Positions 1-7,541 are shown, counted from the first letter of the stretch. The stretch is 21,703 nucleotides of DNA from CALREA01 sp041674865 (GCA_041674865.1 JBAYUX010000019.1:1-21703), one strand, 5' to 3'. Numbers and translations are program-made. The notes: generated from the sequence alone by a model not told the origin.

Positions 1-669
1 AATAGTGTAATTACCATCTGCAGTAACGAGGTCTTTTGTAACTTCGCCGGCGTTAAGTTTTGCAATTCCCTTTTTTACAGACTCTGAGAGATTTGATACA
101 AAGATGAGGCTCTCATCCTTTGTATACGTGACCTTTCCTGGATTTGCTTTCTGTTCTTCTTCTCCGATAGCACCGAAGTCTGCTTTTGAATCCTGAAGTT
201 TTGCGAGTACGCCTTGAGCATATTTGAGTTGTGTTTCTTTTTCTGCAGGATCTGGAGCATCTTTCTTTTCTTTGAACTCGAGCTGAATAGTCTTTCCTAC
301 GATTTTCTTTGCCTCTTCGAGGTCTTTGACTGCTGCAAGTTCTACGATAACGTGTTGCTCATTTCCAACCTTTGAGAGGTAAATACTTGGCTCTGAAACA
401 CCAAGTCCGTTGACACGTTTTTCGATAACAGTAAGTACACCATCAACAATATCTTTCTGATCCTTTTCTGGAACTTTTCGGAGATCGATTTTGTAATCGA
501 GCTGAGAACCTCCCTGAAGATCGAGACCAAGATGAATTTTCTCATCTTGAATAAACTTAGGCGTCCAAGGGAAAACCTTCGTTTGAATATTACTTGGGAG
601 ATCGAAAAATCCGAGAAGAATTGATACGATCACGATGGTGACGAGTTGCCACGAAAGAATTTTTTTCAT
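1..669 (-). CDS. secD: SecD, protein translocase subunit (partial, N-terminal part)
   Basis: This is the N-terminal 223 residues of SecD; the gene runs off the left edge. SecD works with SecF as the proton-driven accessory of the SecYEG channel in the cytoplasmic membrane and pulls exported proteins across. Reading the minus strand from the ATG at 667-669 gives one transmembrane helix (about residues 8-22). The family motif GLDLQGG follows at 48-54, then LRKVPEKD and an alternating alpha/beta periplasmic P1-like region (VEKRVNGLGVSEP, VELAAVKDLEEAKKIVGKT). The order TM1, GLDLxGG, P1 is diagnostic of SecD rather than SecF. The frame stays open to base 1. The gene lies 23 bp downstream of the cupin gene, so the two are probably cotranscribed from the promoter near 1129-1157. 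No Shine-Dalgarno sequence precedes the ATG; the upstream bases are T-rich. Confidence 0.93.
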   Translation of the reverse strand, partial: MKKILSWQLVTIVIVSILLGFFDLPSNIQTKVFPWTPKFIQDEKIHLGLDLQGGSQLDYKIDLRKVPEKDQKDIVDGVLTVIEKRVNGLGVSEPSIYLSKVGNEQHVIVELAAVKDLEEAKKIVGKTIQLEFKEKKDAPDPAEKETQLKYAQGVLAKLQDSKADFGAIGEEEQKANPGKVTYTKDESLIFVSNLSESVKKGIAKLNAGEVTKDLVTADGNYTI

Positions 670-692
670 AAAAGAAAAATAAGAAGTTAGAA

Positions 693-1100
693 TTAAGAAT
701 GATTATGTGTATGGAGATTTTGGTCGAGAGACTCGTTATTGCCCTTACCGGTGCGACCGTAGTCATCGGCAAGTTTCACGACATCGTCGAGTTCCGGTGA
801 GGATACTTCGAAAATTTGGCTATCTTCGATAGCCTCGATGCGATGAATGGTATATGGATTGATGTCGAATTTATCGCCAACATTCAGGATTTTTTCCTGG
901 AGTGCGTCTTCTTTTTCGCCGTAGGTGAGTTTTACTTTGCCGCTGTAAATGTATTGTGTTTCCATTTTGTGCTCGTGATATTGCAAGGAGAGTCTGTGGC
1001 CCTTGGTGACCTCGAGAATCTTTCCGGCATACCGCTCGGTGTGAGCGAACCAGACTTCTCGTCCCCATGGTTTCGGCTTGATAATAACATCCTGTTTCAT
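693..1100 (-). CDS. Cupin protein, mannose-6-phosphate isomerase type II family
   Basis: A 135-residue single-domain cupin resembling the C-terminal isomerase domain of bifunctional ManC/AlgA enzymes (PF01050-type). It may interconvert fructose-6-P and mannose-6-P, or bind a related sugar phosphate. Visible motifs are PWGREVWF (11-18), the first cupin motif HRLSLQYHEHKMETQYIYSGK with candidate metal ligands H42, H44 and E47, the second motif GDKFDINPYTIHRIEA with H86, and the family end motif DDVVKLADDYGR (105-116). The tail HTHNHS is histidine-rich and could add metal contacts. In many bacteria this domain is fused to the guanylyltransferase; here it is a separate gene, and manC lies about 860 bp upstream, separated by a lipoprotein gene. 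The start is the ATG about 22 nt after the predicted transcription start, with no Shine-Dalgarno site. Family assignment is firm; enzymatic activity is inferred. Confidence 0.85.
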   Translation of the reverse strand: MKQDVIIKPKPWGREVWFAHTERYAGKILEVTKGHRLSLQYHEHKMETQYIYSGKVKLTYGEKEDALQEKILNVGDKFDINPYTIHRIEAIEDSQIFEVSSPELDDVVKLADDYGRTGKGNNESLDQNLHTHNHS

Positions 1101-1128
1101 TTGTGCTTTGGTGTTTTATTGCGAGCGA

Positions 1129-1157
1129 ACTATACATGATTTTTTTTTGTATTCCAA
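1129..1157 (-). promoter_or_regulatory. Sigma-70-like promoter for cupin-secD
   Basis: Reading the minus strand, a TTGGAA -35 box (bases 1152-1157) is followed after exactly 17 bp by a TATAGT -10 box (1129-1134). The spacer contains a run of nine A. Transcription would begin near 1122, giving a leader of about 22 nt before the cupin ATG at 1100. Just upstream of the -35 box is a short hairpin (1163-1175, GCCGA arms) of unknown meaning. The promoter lies immediately after the terminator of the lipoprotein gene, which fits an independent transcription unit. Confidence 0.6.
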
Positions 1158-1204
1158 GTCGTGCCGAGCTTCGGCTTGCTTTACCGTTTGAATGTGTTGG
1201 AACG

Positions 1205-1237
1205 AAAAATGCCCCGGCGCGTACGCGCCGGGGCATT
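1205..1237 (-). terminator. Strong palindromic terminator of the lipoprotein gene
   Basis: Bases 1208-1237 are a perfect 30-bp palindrome with GC-rich arms (AATGCCCCGGCGCG on one side, its complement on the other, and TA at the centre). On the minus strand it is followed directly by a T run (complement of 1205-1209) and then CG. It begins 24 nt after the TAA stop of the lipoprotein gene. The folded RNA would have a stem of about 13 bp closed by a small GUAC-type loop, far stronger than any other hairpin in this window. On the plus strand it is followed by a weaker T stretch, so it may also work in that direction. Confidence 0.8.
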
Positions 1238-1260
1238 GAAAATCTTTTTAACGAGAACAA

Positions 1261-1833
1261 TTACGGATGTTGAACTTTGCACTCAACCTGACATACTGGA
1301 GCTGGAACATCTGGCTGTTTCCACTGTCCCTTTCCAGGGATTGGTGAGCCACCTGGAGGTGCTGGAATCACACAGTCATTTCCAACGAGTCCCTTTGCTC
1401 CCTCTGGGCATCCTGCCTTTGCTGGATTGAAGGGGTCAATAGCGTTTGATGGAGTTGTTTGACCGTCAATGCTTGTTGGAACAGTGTCACTTGAGTCTGC
1501 CGAGTCGGTCGCATCTACTGCATCCGTACCTTGTGCAACAGTGTCTGGAGTTGGAGTAACGCCGTTATCTGGCTGAACGAAAGAGCCAGTATCGAGTGGT
1601 GGAAAGTTTGTCGTATCTTCTGGAGTCCATCCATAGCCATCTTGGCTACCATCTGCCTTTGATGTATCACTAGCGGCAGCTGCTTCCCAGTGACCTGGTT
1701 CTGCACATCCTGCTACGAGACTGCTGACAGCAATCATGAGTGCTGCTGCGCGAGCCGATACGGCTCCACGGAGTGTTGGCTTTGATTCTGGAGTTGATCC
1801 AGTGTCGATAACGTTTCGTGTGTTGAGAGACAT
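1261..1833 (-). CDS. Predicted lipoprotein, Ser/Thr/Asp/Pro-rich, unknown function
   Basis: I do not recognise this 190-residue protein. An unusually long polar N-region with arginines at 22 and 28 leads into a hydrophobic stretch (ALMIAVSS) and a lipobox LVAGC, with the lipidated cysteine at position 43. It should therefore be exported and anchored to the outer face of the membrane. The next 80 or so residues are a low-complexity, acidic linker rich in D, S, T, P and G, as in surface proteins that extend away from the cell. The last 50 residues carry four cysteines (AGCPEG, GNDCVIP, PVCQVEC) that could form two disulfides. There is no Shine-Dalgarno site; the ATG at 1831-1833 lies about 20 nt after a good promoter. 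The gene has its own promoter and terminator and separates manC from its cupin partner, so it looks like an inserted cassette. Lipoprotein call is firm; function unknown. Confidence 0.8.
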   Translation of the reverse strand: MSLNTRNVIDTGSTPESKPTLRGAVSARAAALMIAVSSLVAGCAEPGHWEAAAASDTSKADGSQDGYGWTPEDTTNFPPLDTGSFVQPDNGVTPTPDTVAQGTDAVDATDSADSSDTVPTSIDGQTTPSNAIDPFNPAKAGCPEGAKGLVGNDCVIPAPPGGSPIPGKGQWKQPDVPAPVCQVECKVQHP

Positions 1834-1860
1834 AGTGTGAGTTTTATATGTAAGAGAGCA

Positions 1861-1888
1861 ATACTACTATTATTTATCCGTATGTCAA
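1861..1888 (-). promoter_or_regulatory. Promoter of the lipoprotein gene
   Basis: On the minus strand a perfect TTGACA -35 box (bases 1883-1888) precedes a TAGTAT -10 box (1861-1866) with a 16-bp spacer. The predicted transcription start is near 1854, about 20 nt before the ATG. This is the only perfect TTGACA among the promoters proposed here. Confidence 0.6.
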
Positions 1889-1913
1889 GCTCTCTGCAAC
1901 TTTTTCTATCAAA

Positions 1914-1945
1914 TCAGCTTTGGCTAAAGACCTCCTCAGCTTTGG
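1914..1945. repeat. Two 10-bp direct repeats upstream of the lipoprotein promoter
   Basis: The plus-strand sequence TCAGCTTTGG occurs at 1914-1923 and again at 1936-1945, a period of 22 bp or about two helical turns. The copies lie in the gap between manC and the lipoprotein gene, centred roughly 65 and 87 bp upstream of the predicted lipoprotein transcription start. That spacing suits a pair of activator sites on one face of the DNA, but they could equally be chance or part of the manC 3' end. Confidence 0.35.
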
Positions 1946-1962
1946 GTAATTTTGTAGTCATT

Positions 1963-3048
1963 TTACAATAGTCGATCCTTTTTCTCACTTTTAAGCTGTT
2001 CTACGATCTTTTTTACCTCCTGACTGCGTCCTTTCTGGCAAACGAGAAGGGCATCTGGTGTATCAATAATCACGATATTTTTGAGGCCCACCGTGGCAAT
2101 TAGCTTCTTCGGATATCCATATATAAGACTTCCTTCAGTATCGACTCCTATATGATCCGCCTTTATGAGGTTATCATTCGTGCTCGTGGTAAGTTCGTCA
2201 TAAATAGCCTCCCACGTTCCAATGTCACTCCATCCGAGATCACCTGGAATAATTCGGACTTCCCTTGGATCAACCTTTTCCATGACTCCATAGTCGATCG
2301 AAATCTTCTCACAGAGTGGATATTCCTTCTTGAGGACGGCCGACTCGTTTTTTGTTCCGATCGCTTTTTCAATTTTTTTAAGTTGCGCAGCTGTCTTCGG
2401 TTGATGTTTTTTGAACTTCTCCAAAATCGTCGAAACCTTCCAGACGTAAAATCCTGTATTCCAGAGATACTTATAGGAGGCGAGAAATTTCTGGGCGGTT
2501 TCAAGATCTGGTTTTTCCGTGAACTTCTCGAACGCATACACATCAACTCCTTTGACCTGTTTCAACAGAGAGCCGATTTTAACATATCCAAGATGGACAC
2601 TTGGGAACTTCGCCTTCACCTCAATGATATTGAGTGTGTTTTCTTTGTCAGCGATCTCTGCAGTGACTTTAAGAAGTTTTACAAACTCTGATTTCTGCTG
2701 AACCATGTGGTCAGCATAAATGATCGACATGACCTCATTTTCAAATCCGTGTGCCGCGAGGTATGTTGCTGCAAGTCCAATGCATGGAGCCGTATCTCGT
2801 AATGCCGGCTCAATAATAAAATTCTTCGCTGGAATTTTGAATGGCTTCGCTTGCTCTTTTACATCTTCAAGAAAAATCTCATTTGTCGCGATATACACAT
2901 CCGAAGGCTTCACAAAATCAACACGCTTGAGTGTCTCCTGAAGAAGTGTGTCGTTCGTTACGAAACTCTGAAGTTGTTTTGGTTTCTTCTGTCTTGATAG
3001 TGGCCAGAGGCGCGTGCCTGTTCCGCCAGCGAGAATAACGATTTTCAT
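1963..3048 (-). CDS. manC: Mannose-1-phosphate guanylyltransferase (GDP-mannose pyrophosphorylase)
   Basis: A 361-residue nucleotidyltransferase that makes GDP-mannose from GTP and mannose-1-phosphate in the cytoplasm, for glycan and lipopolysaccharide-type sugars. Visible motifs: the nucleotide-binding signature GGTGTRLWPLSR (8-19) followed by KPKQ, the EPALRDTAP motif, FTEKP, LWNTGFYVW, SIDYGVMEK, LGWSDIGTWEA and IIDTPDALLVC. These match ManC rather than glucose-1-phosphate enzymes. It has the short form's length and lacks the C-terminal isomerase cupin of bifunctional enzymes; a separate cupin gene lies downstream. I chose the ATG at 3046-3048 because the family begins directly with MKIVILAGG; an in-frame GTG at 3079-3081 would add 11 unconserved residues and overlap gpmI. 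There are 25 bp between gpmI and this start. No Shine-Dalgarno site. Confidence 0.93.
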   Translation of the reverse strand: MKIVILAGGTGTRLWPLSRQKKPKQLQSFVTNDTLLQETLKRVDFVKPSDVYIATNEIFLEDVKEQAKPFKIPAKNFIIEPALRDTAPCIGLAATYLAAHGFENEVMSIIYADHMVQQKSEFVKLLKVTAEIADKENTLNIIEVKAKFPSVHLGYVKIGSLLKQVKGVDVYAFEKFTEKPDLETAQKFLASYKYLWNTGFYVWKVSTILEKFKKHQPKTAAQLKKIEKAIGTKNESAVLKKEYPLCEKISIDYGVMEKVDPREVRIIPGDLGWSDIGTWEAIYDELTTSTNDNLIKADHIGVDTEGSLIYGYPKKLIATVGLKNIVIIDTPDALLVCQKGRSQEVKKIVEQLKSEKKDRLL

Positions 3049-3073
3049 AAGTAGGTTGTCAGTGATGTTGTAT

Positions 3074-4627
3074 TTACGCACTCAAAATATTTTTCCCTGT
3101 CATTTCTTTTGGTAACTCAACATCGATCATTGAGAGAATAGTAGGTGCCACGTCCTGGAGTTCACCATTCGTGAGTTTCGCGCCTTTGAACTTTTCGGAG
3201 ATGAGAATGAGCGGGACGGGATTGCGTGTGTGGGATGGGCATTGTTGGCCTTTTTCTGGGCCTTCGTCGTAGATCATGTATTCGACGTTTCCGTGATCGC
3301 CAGTGATGAATGTTTGGTAGTTTGTTTCGAGAGATTTCTTTTCGATGCGACCGAGACACTCATCGATTGTTTCTACAGCGATGAGGGATGCCTTGTAATC
3401 ACCGGAGTGACCAACGAGATCACAGTTGGCGTAATTTACAATAATAACTGGATGGTCGCCCTTATCCATTTCTTCGAGGAGGCGGTCGGTAATTTCTTTT
3501 GCGCTCATCTCTGGAATTTCTGCGAACGATTTTGCTTTCTTTGAATCGATCATGATTCGATCTTCTTTGGCGTACGGAGCCTCGATCTGACTGTTGAAGA
3601 AGTAGGTGACGTGAGCGTACTTTTCGGTTTCTGCGACTCGTAACTGCGATACGTTATTTTTTGAAAGGACTTCTGCGAGATTATTAGTGATGATCGGAGT
3701 AGGGAAGACGACAGGCGCCTTTACCGAGTAGTCTCCCATACAGACGAAGAATGGAGTGACGGTTTTTTTCGGCGTGAATCCAATTTCTTTTTCACGAGTG
3801 AAGCAGTTGGTGAGTTGTCGTGTTCGATCGGTTCGGAAGTTGAAGAAGATAACGGAATCCTTGTCTTTGATGACGCCATGTTCATCTAACATAATTGGAT
3901 CGATGTAATAGTCGGTCTTGATGTCGCGTGCGTAGGCGTTTTGAATTGCTGCGAGTGGATCGGTTTCTTTCACTCCTTCTCCGCCCACGATGAGATCATA
4001 TGCTTTTTCTGTTCTATCCCAGTTGTTGTCTCGATCCATGGCAAAGAAGCGTCCGACGATGGTTGCGATTTTCGCTTGCGTTGCAGATCCTTCGCCCATG
4101 CCGAGTTCGGTAATTTTTTCCTGGATCATGGTGATGTACTTTTCTGCGCTGCGCTCCGGAACATCTCGTCCGTCGGTGATCGCGTGAATGTACGTTTTTT
4201 CTACGCCCTGGTCTTTGGCAAATTTGAGAAGTGCGAAGAGGTGCTCGGTGTGTGCATGAACTCCCTCATCGGAAATCATACCGAGGAGGTGGAGTGCGGA
4301 CTTCTCGGATTTTTTAATATAAGCGACGGCGTCGAGAAGCGGCTGCTTGGTATAGAGTGATCCGTTTGCGATCGATCGATTAATTTCTTCGAGACTCTGG
4401 AAGGTGATGCGGCCGCTGCCCATTGTGAAATGACCTACTTCAGAATTTCCCTGCGCAATTTCTGGAAGTCCAACGGCGTTACCATGAGCTTTCAAGAGCG
4501 ACATCGGATAGGTTGCGCGAAGATGTTTGAGGTTTGGGGTGTTCGCTCGCGTGATTGCATTTCCTTCGTAATCTTTTCCCTCACCAAAACCATCGAGAAT
4601 GACGAGGAGTACTTTTTCTTGATTCAT
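3074..4627 (-). CDS. gpmI: 2,3-bisphosphoglycerate-independent phosphoglycerate mutase
   Basis: A 517-residue Mn-dependent mutase of the alkaline phosphatase superfamily that interconverts 3- and 2-phosphoglycerate in glycolysis. Asp12 (in ILDGFG) and the phosphorylated serine Ser62 (in GNSEVGH) fall at the positions reported for the Geobacillus stearothermophilus enzyme. Further family motifs are HAHTEHLFALL, ITDGRDVPERSAE, GRFFAMDRDNNWDRTEKAYD, FFNFRTDRTRQLT, NYANCDLVGHSGD, FITGDHGNVEYM and PSHTRNPVP, which supply the metal ligands. I chose the ATG at 4625-4627, which gives the family's usual N terminus; a start at 4666 would add 13 residues and overlap the prepilin peptidase gene. It starts 11 bp after that gene's stop and is probably cotranscribed with it and with manC. 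The length is normal for the family. Confidence 0.95.
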   Translation of the reverse strand: MNQEKVLLVILDGFGEGKDYEGNAITRANTPNLKHLRATYPMSLLKAHGNAVGLPEIAQGNSEVGHFTMGSGRITFQSLEEINRSIANGSLYTKQPLLDAVAYIKKSEKSALHLLGMISDEGVHAHTEHLFALLKFAKDQGVEKTYIHAITDGRDVPERSAEKYITMIQEKITELGMGEGSATQAKIATIVGRFFAMDRDNNWDRTEKAYDLIVGGEGVKETDPLAAIQNAYARDIKTDYYIDPIMLDEHGVIKDKDSVIFFNFRTDRTRQLTNCFTREKEIGFTPKKTVTPFFVCMGDYSVKAPVVFPTPIITNNLAEVLSKNNVSQLRVAETEKYAHVTYFFNSQIEAPYAKEDRIMIDSKKAKSFAEIPEMSAKEITDRLLEEMDKGDHPVIIVNYANCDLVGHSGDYKASLIAVETIDECLGRIEKKSLETNYQTFITGDHGNVEYMIYDEGPEKGQQCPSHTRNPVPLILISEKFKGAKLTNGELQDVAPTILSMIDVELPKEMTGKNILSA

Positions 4628-4638
4628 GATTTTTTGAG

Positions 4639-5451
4639 TTAGACGAGTAGCGTGTTGACGTACCAATTGATAATTTGGTTGCCAAACAAAATCGCTAGGA
4701 TTGTACCGGTAACGAGGAATGGCGCAAAGGGAATTTTGGTCTTTCTGGTGGCTTTTTTCGCGGCGAGAAGCCAGATACTTACAAAAGTTCCGATGATATA
4801 ACTGAGGAAAAGTGCCACAATGAGGAGTTTCCAGCCGAGAATCATCCCCATGAGAATTCCAAGCAGGACGTCACCACTTCCGACCCAAGCGCCGCGGGAG
4901 ACAATAAGTTGAAGGAAGAAGAAGAGGAAGCCGGCGGTCGCCCCGATGACGAAGTCGAGGGGCGGTGGAGATGTTAAAGCAATATTTCCCAAAAGTGTGA
5001 AAAGAATTCCCGTCAAAGAAAAGCTATCCGGAATTTCTTGAAAAAGAAGATCGTAGAAAAAAATAGCAAGCAAGACCAAGCTCAAGACTCCATATCGAAG
5101 GAACTCCCAAAGAAGGGGAGTGCTGAATGCTGTATATGGACTTGTTATCGTGTATATGAAGAACGGAAAAACAAGATAAAGCGCTGCAAAAACAATTCCC
5201 GTAATAAGCTCCATGAGTATGTAGTGCGGAGCGATTGCCTTTTTACAGTAACGACACTTTCCCCAAAGAATGAGATAGCTCACAATTGGCATGAGATCCA
5301 TTACGCCGAGTTGGTGTTTACAATGAAGACACGCAGATCTTCCAGCCAAAATCCCTGACATCTTTCGCTGTGTACGCTGAACGATCACGCTCAAGAAACT
5401 TCCAAATGCTGCGCCGACGTAAAAAATCACGAGCGTTAGAAAGATGTTCAT
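4639..5451 (-). CDS. pilD: Type IV prepilin peptidase / N-methyltransferase
   Basis: A 270-residue polytopic membrane protease that cuts the leader of type IV pilins and pseudopilins and methylates the new N terminus. The N-terminal domain has GSFLSV (17-22) after TM1 and two zinc-type CxxC pairs (C41/C44 and C66/C69), which point to the bifunctional form. The aspartyl protease residues are D134 in FFYDLLFQEIPD and D194 in GSGD; KIPFAPFLVTG near the end is the usual family tail. After GSGD the common K-L pair is replaced by V-L, which is mildly atypical. The ATG overlaps the TGA of the upstream TPR gene (ATGA), so translation is probably coupled. No pilin gene lies in this window, so its substrates must be encoded elsewhere. 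Confidence 0.92.
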   Translation of the reverse strand: MNIFLTLVIFYVGAAFGSFLSVIVQRTQRKMSGILAGRSACLHCKHQLGVMDLMPIVSYLILWGKCRYCKKAIAPHYILMELITGIVFAALYLVFPFFIYTITSPYTAFSTPLLWEFLRYGVLSLVLLAIFFYDLLFQEIPDSFSLTGILFTLLGNIALTSPPPLDFVIGATAGFLFFFLQLIVSRGAWVGSGDVLLGILMGMILGWKLLIVALFLSYIIGTFVSIWLLAAKKATRKTKIPFAPFLVTGTILAILFGNQIINWYVNTLLV

Positions 5452-7019
5452 GGTGCTGTTGAGAGAGGTGGTAAGACGAATTTTGGAATGTTTTGTTGCG
5501 GTGATGCCTCTGGCACTGGAGGAGAGTATGTTTGTGGCGAGGTAATATCAGCCTGCATTGATTGATTTAATTGATTCACTGTATTTCCTGTTCCATTCGT
5601 CGACAATCCGCCTAGTTTGTTGTAAAGGCCAGCTGCCGTGTCTCCAATTGATGTTCCTTCTCCGAGTCTAAACGCGGTTTGGTAGTACTGTTTTGCCGTA
5701 TCGTTATAGGCGAGTCGTTCGTATAATTTCCCGAGATTTAAATATGCCGCAGAAAGGTTCGGATCTATTTCAAGCGCTTTTGCGAGTGAGTTACGTGCGC
5801 TACTGAAATCTTCTACTGCAAGATATGCCCATCCAAGTAAGTTATGTGCCATTCCATTATCTGGATGTTTTGTGACGGCTTTTCGCCCTAAAATAAGTGC
5901 CTGTGCTGGTTGATGAAGTTGGTCGATGTAAATCCACATTGGTCGGATATAATAATCAACTTCATTCGTATCTCCACTTTCATTCATTGCGATAACGCTT
6001 TCGTATTTTGCTGCTGCCTTTTGGTATTGCTTAAGATTGAGATAAATTTCTGCAAGTTTCTGTTGTGCTTGAATCTTTGGCTCAAAACCTTTGTTAATAG
6101 CACTTTCGATGAGCTGAGCCGCTAGTTCGTTCTGATTGTTTTTGCTATATGAGAGACCGAGGAAGAAAAGTGTTTCCGGTTTATTTCCGTCTAATTTCTT
6201 TGCCTCTTCAAACGCATCGATTGCATTTTTCCCGTCATCAATATTTAAATAAGCATATCCCAGAAGTATCCACGCATCGCGATAATCCTTTTTTTCTTTT
6301 ACTACCTTGAAGAGAAGGGGAATAGAGAGTGTGTATTCTTTTACCTCATTGAAGCTTTTCGAGATGAGCGTCTTCAAGAATATCTCCTGACTCCCCTGAT
6401 TGAGATTGTATTCATCGAATGCTGCAAGAATTTTTTGTGCTCGATACACGAGTGCCCCGTCTGTATTAATTTTTACAACTTCATTAAGTGCTTTTTTCGC
6501 ATTATCATAATCTCCAAAGTATGCAGCAAGTACTCCGCTATAGTACGATTTTGGCTGACTGTCGCCTTGAATTGCATTAAGCGTATCTCTCGCTTTTTCT
6601 GGATTTCGTAACGTAATGAACGTTCGAGCGAGGTAGATATTTGCATCGAGATTTGCTGGATCTTTTTGAAGAAGTTGCTGAAAAATTTGCTGAGCACGCT
6701 GATATTCCTTCTTCTCAAAAAGTAATTTTCCAATTTTCATGTACGGATCAGTATTTGATGGGCTGAGCTGATTTGCTGCGATGTACTCGTTGAATGCAAG
6801 CGATGCCATGCCTTTTTTTACATAATCATCACCCTTTTCTATATGCTGCACGAATGTAAGTGACTCTGTTTTGGCTGTTCCCGACATGATTCCCTTGAGA
6901 TCAACTTTCTTTGGAGATCCGTCTGGATTTTGTATTCGCAGTACTCCGGTCGTGAAAAGTATGGATAGGACTAATCCAGTAATGACAAGTGCGACAAGAA
7001 GGGGAAGGAGTTTTTTCAT
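5448..7019 (-). CDS. Membrane-anchored tetratricopeptide repeat (TPR) protein
   Basis: A 523-residue protein with an N-terminal signal anchor (KK followed by a hydrophobic helix, about residues 4-22). A long array of TPR motifs follows from about residue 55 to 460, perhaps ten units, for example MKIGKLLFEKKEYQRAQQIF, LLGYAYLNIDDGKNAIDAFE, LLGWAYLAVEDFSSARNSLA and NLGKLYERLAYNDTAKQYYQ. The tail is Gln/Pro/Ser-rich and ends in PPLSTAP. It is probably a scaffold on the outer face of the membrane. Because it is translationally coupled to the prepilin peptidase gene it may help assemble pili or a related envelope machine; this is inference from context. It starts 6 bp after the ruvC stop. It is the only gene here ending in TGA, and an in-frame TAA follows three codons later. 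Confidence 0.85.
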   Translation of the reverse strand: MKKLLPLLVALVITGLVLSILFTTGVLRIQNPDGSPKKVDLKGIMSGTAKTESLTFVQHIEKGDDYVKKGMASLAFNEYIAANQLSPSNTDPYMKIGKLLFEKKEYQRAQQIFQQLLQKDPANLDANIYLARTFITLRNPEKARDTLNAIQGDSQPKSYYSGVLAAYFGDYDNAKKALNEVVKINTDGALVYRAQKILAAFDEYNLNQGSQEIFLKTLISKSFNEVKEYTLSIPLLFKVVKEKKDYRDAWILLGYAYLNIDDGKNAIDAFEEAKKLDGNKPETLFFLGLSYSKNNQNELAAQLIESAINKGFEPKIQAQQKLAEIYLNLKQYQKAAAKYESVIAMNESGDTNEVDYYIRPMWIYIDQLHQPAQALILGRKAVTKHPDNGMAHNLLGWAYLAVEDFSSARNSLAKALEIDPNLSAAYLNLGKLYERLAYNDTAKQYYQTAFRLGEGTSIGDTAAGLYNKLGGLSTNGTGNTVNQLNQSMQADITSPQTYSPPVPEASPQQNIPKFVLPPLSTAP

Positions 7020-7025
7020 GTAGAT

Positions 7026-7541
7026 TTAAGATGCTTCTAAGAGGGATGTTTTGTTATGCGCGAGCCTACGAATTGGAAGTTGTTGTGCGTGACAAATGGC
7101 TGCAGCAATAGCGTCTGCGGCATCGTCGATTTGCGGAATGGTTTTTAAATTGCAGAGTATCTGGACCATTTTTTGAACTGCTTTTTTGTCGGCCGACCCG
7201 CTTCCACATACAGCAAGTTTAATTTCTTTTGGAGTGTATTCGCAGTGGCCGAGACCTCGTTGCTGTATCGTGTGAAGAATCACTCCACGAGCCTGTGCGA
7301 CCGTTACAGCTGTTGTAACATTCTTTGCGAAAAAGAGTTTTTCAATCGCTATCTCTTCTGGTTTCCACATCTCAAGAAGTTCACAAAGACTCTCTGAAAT
7401 TTCTACAAGCTTCTCTGCTTGTGTCGATTTCTTGTCCGTTGTGATACATCCAAGGTCGCGAACCGTCAGTGTTTGTCCTGATGTGTCGAGAATGGCATAT
7501 CCCGTAATTGCCGTTCCTGGATCGATTCCCAAAATGCGCAT
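7026..7541 (-). CDS. ruvC: Holliday junction resolvase RuvC
   Basis: A 171-residue endonuclease that cuts Holliday junctions in the last step of homologous recombination, with RuvAB. The RNase H-like fold is shown by MRILGIDPGTAITGYAI with catalytic D7, IAIEKLFFAKN with E67, and IDDAADAIAAAICH with D140 and D143, equivalent to the four acidic residues of E. coli RuvC. I chose the ATG at 7539-7541 because the family starts with M-R-I-L-G-I-D-P-G. An in-frame ATG at 7569-7571 would add ten residues and sits almost exactly at the predicted transcription start, so a leaderless longer form is possible. It follows pyk by 100 bp and precedes the TPR gene by 6 bp. ruvA is about 7.6 kb away and ruvB is not in the window. 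Confidence 0.93.
   Translation of the reverse strand: MRILGIDPGTAITGYAILDTSGQTLTVRDLGCITTDKKSTQAEKLVEISESLCELLEMWKPEEIAIEKLFFAKNVTTAVTVAQARGVILHTIQQRGLGHCEYTPKEIKLAVCGSGSADKKAVQKMVQILCNLKTIPQIDDAADAIAAAICHAQQLPIRRLAHNKTSLLEAS

Noticed and set aside
816..1139. Plus-strand open frame opposite the cupin gene, and similar long frames opposite gpmI, purQ and gshA
   Set aside because: They are antisense to genes with clear conserved motifs and show no family features, promoters or sensible starts of their own.
1163..1175. Short GCCGA...TCGGC hairpin upstream of the cupin promoter
   Set aside because: A five-pair stem without a following T run. It is not needed as a terminator because the strong palindrome at 1208-1237 already lies there.
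3049..3081. GTG start for manC that would add 11 residues
   Set aside because: The added residues are not conserved and would overlap gpmI; ManC proteins begin at the MKIVILAGG motif.
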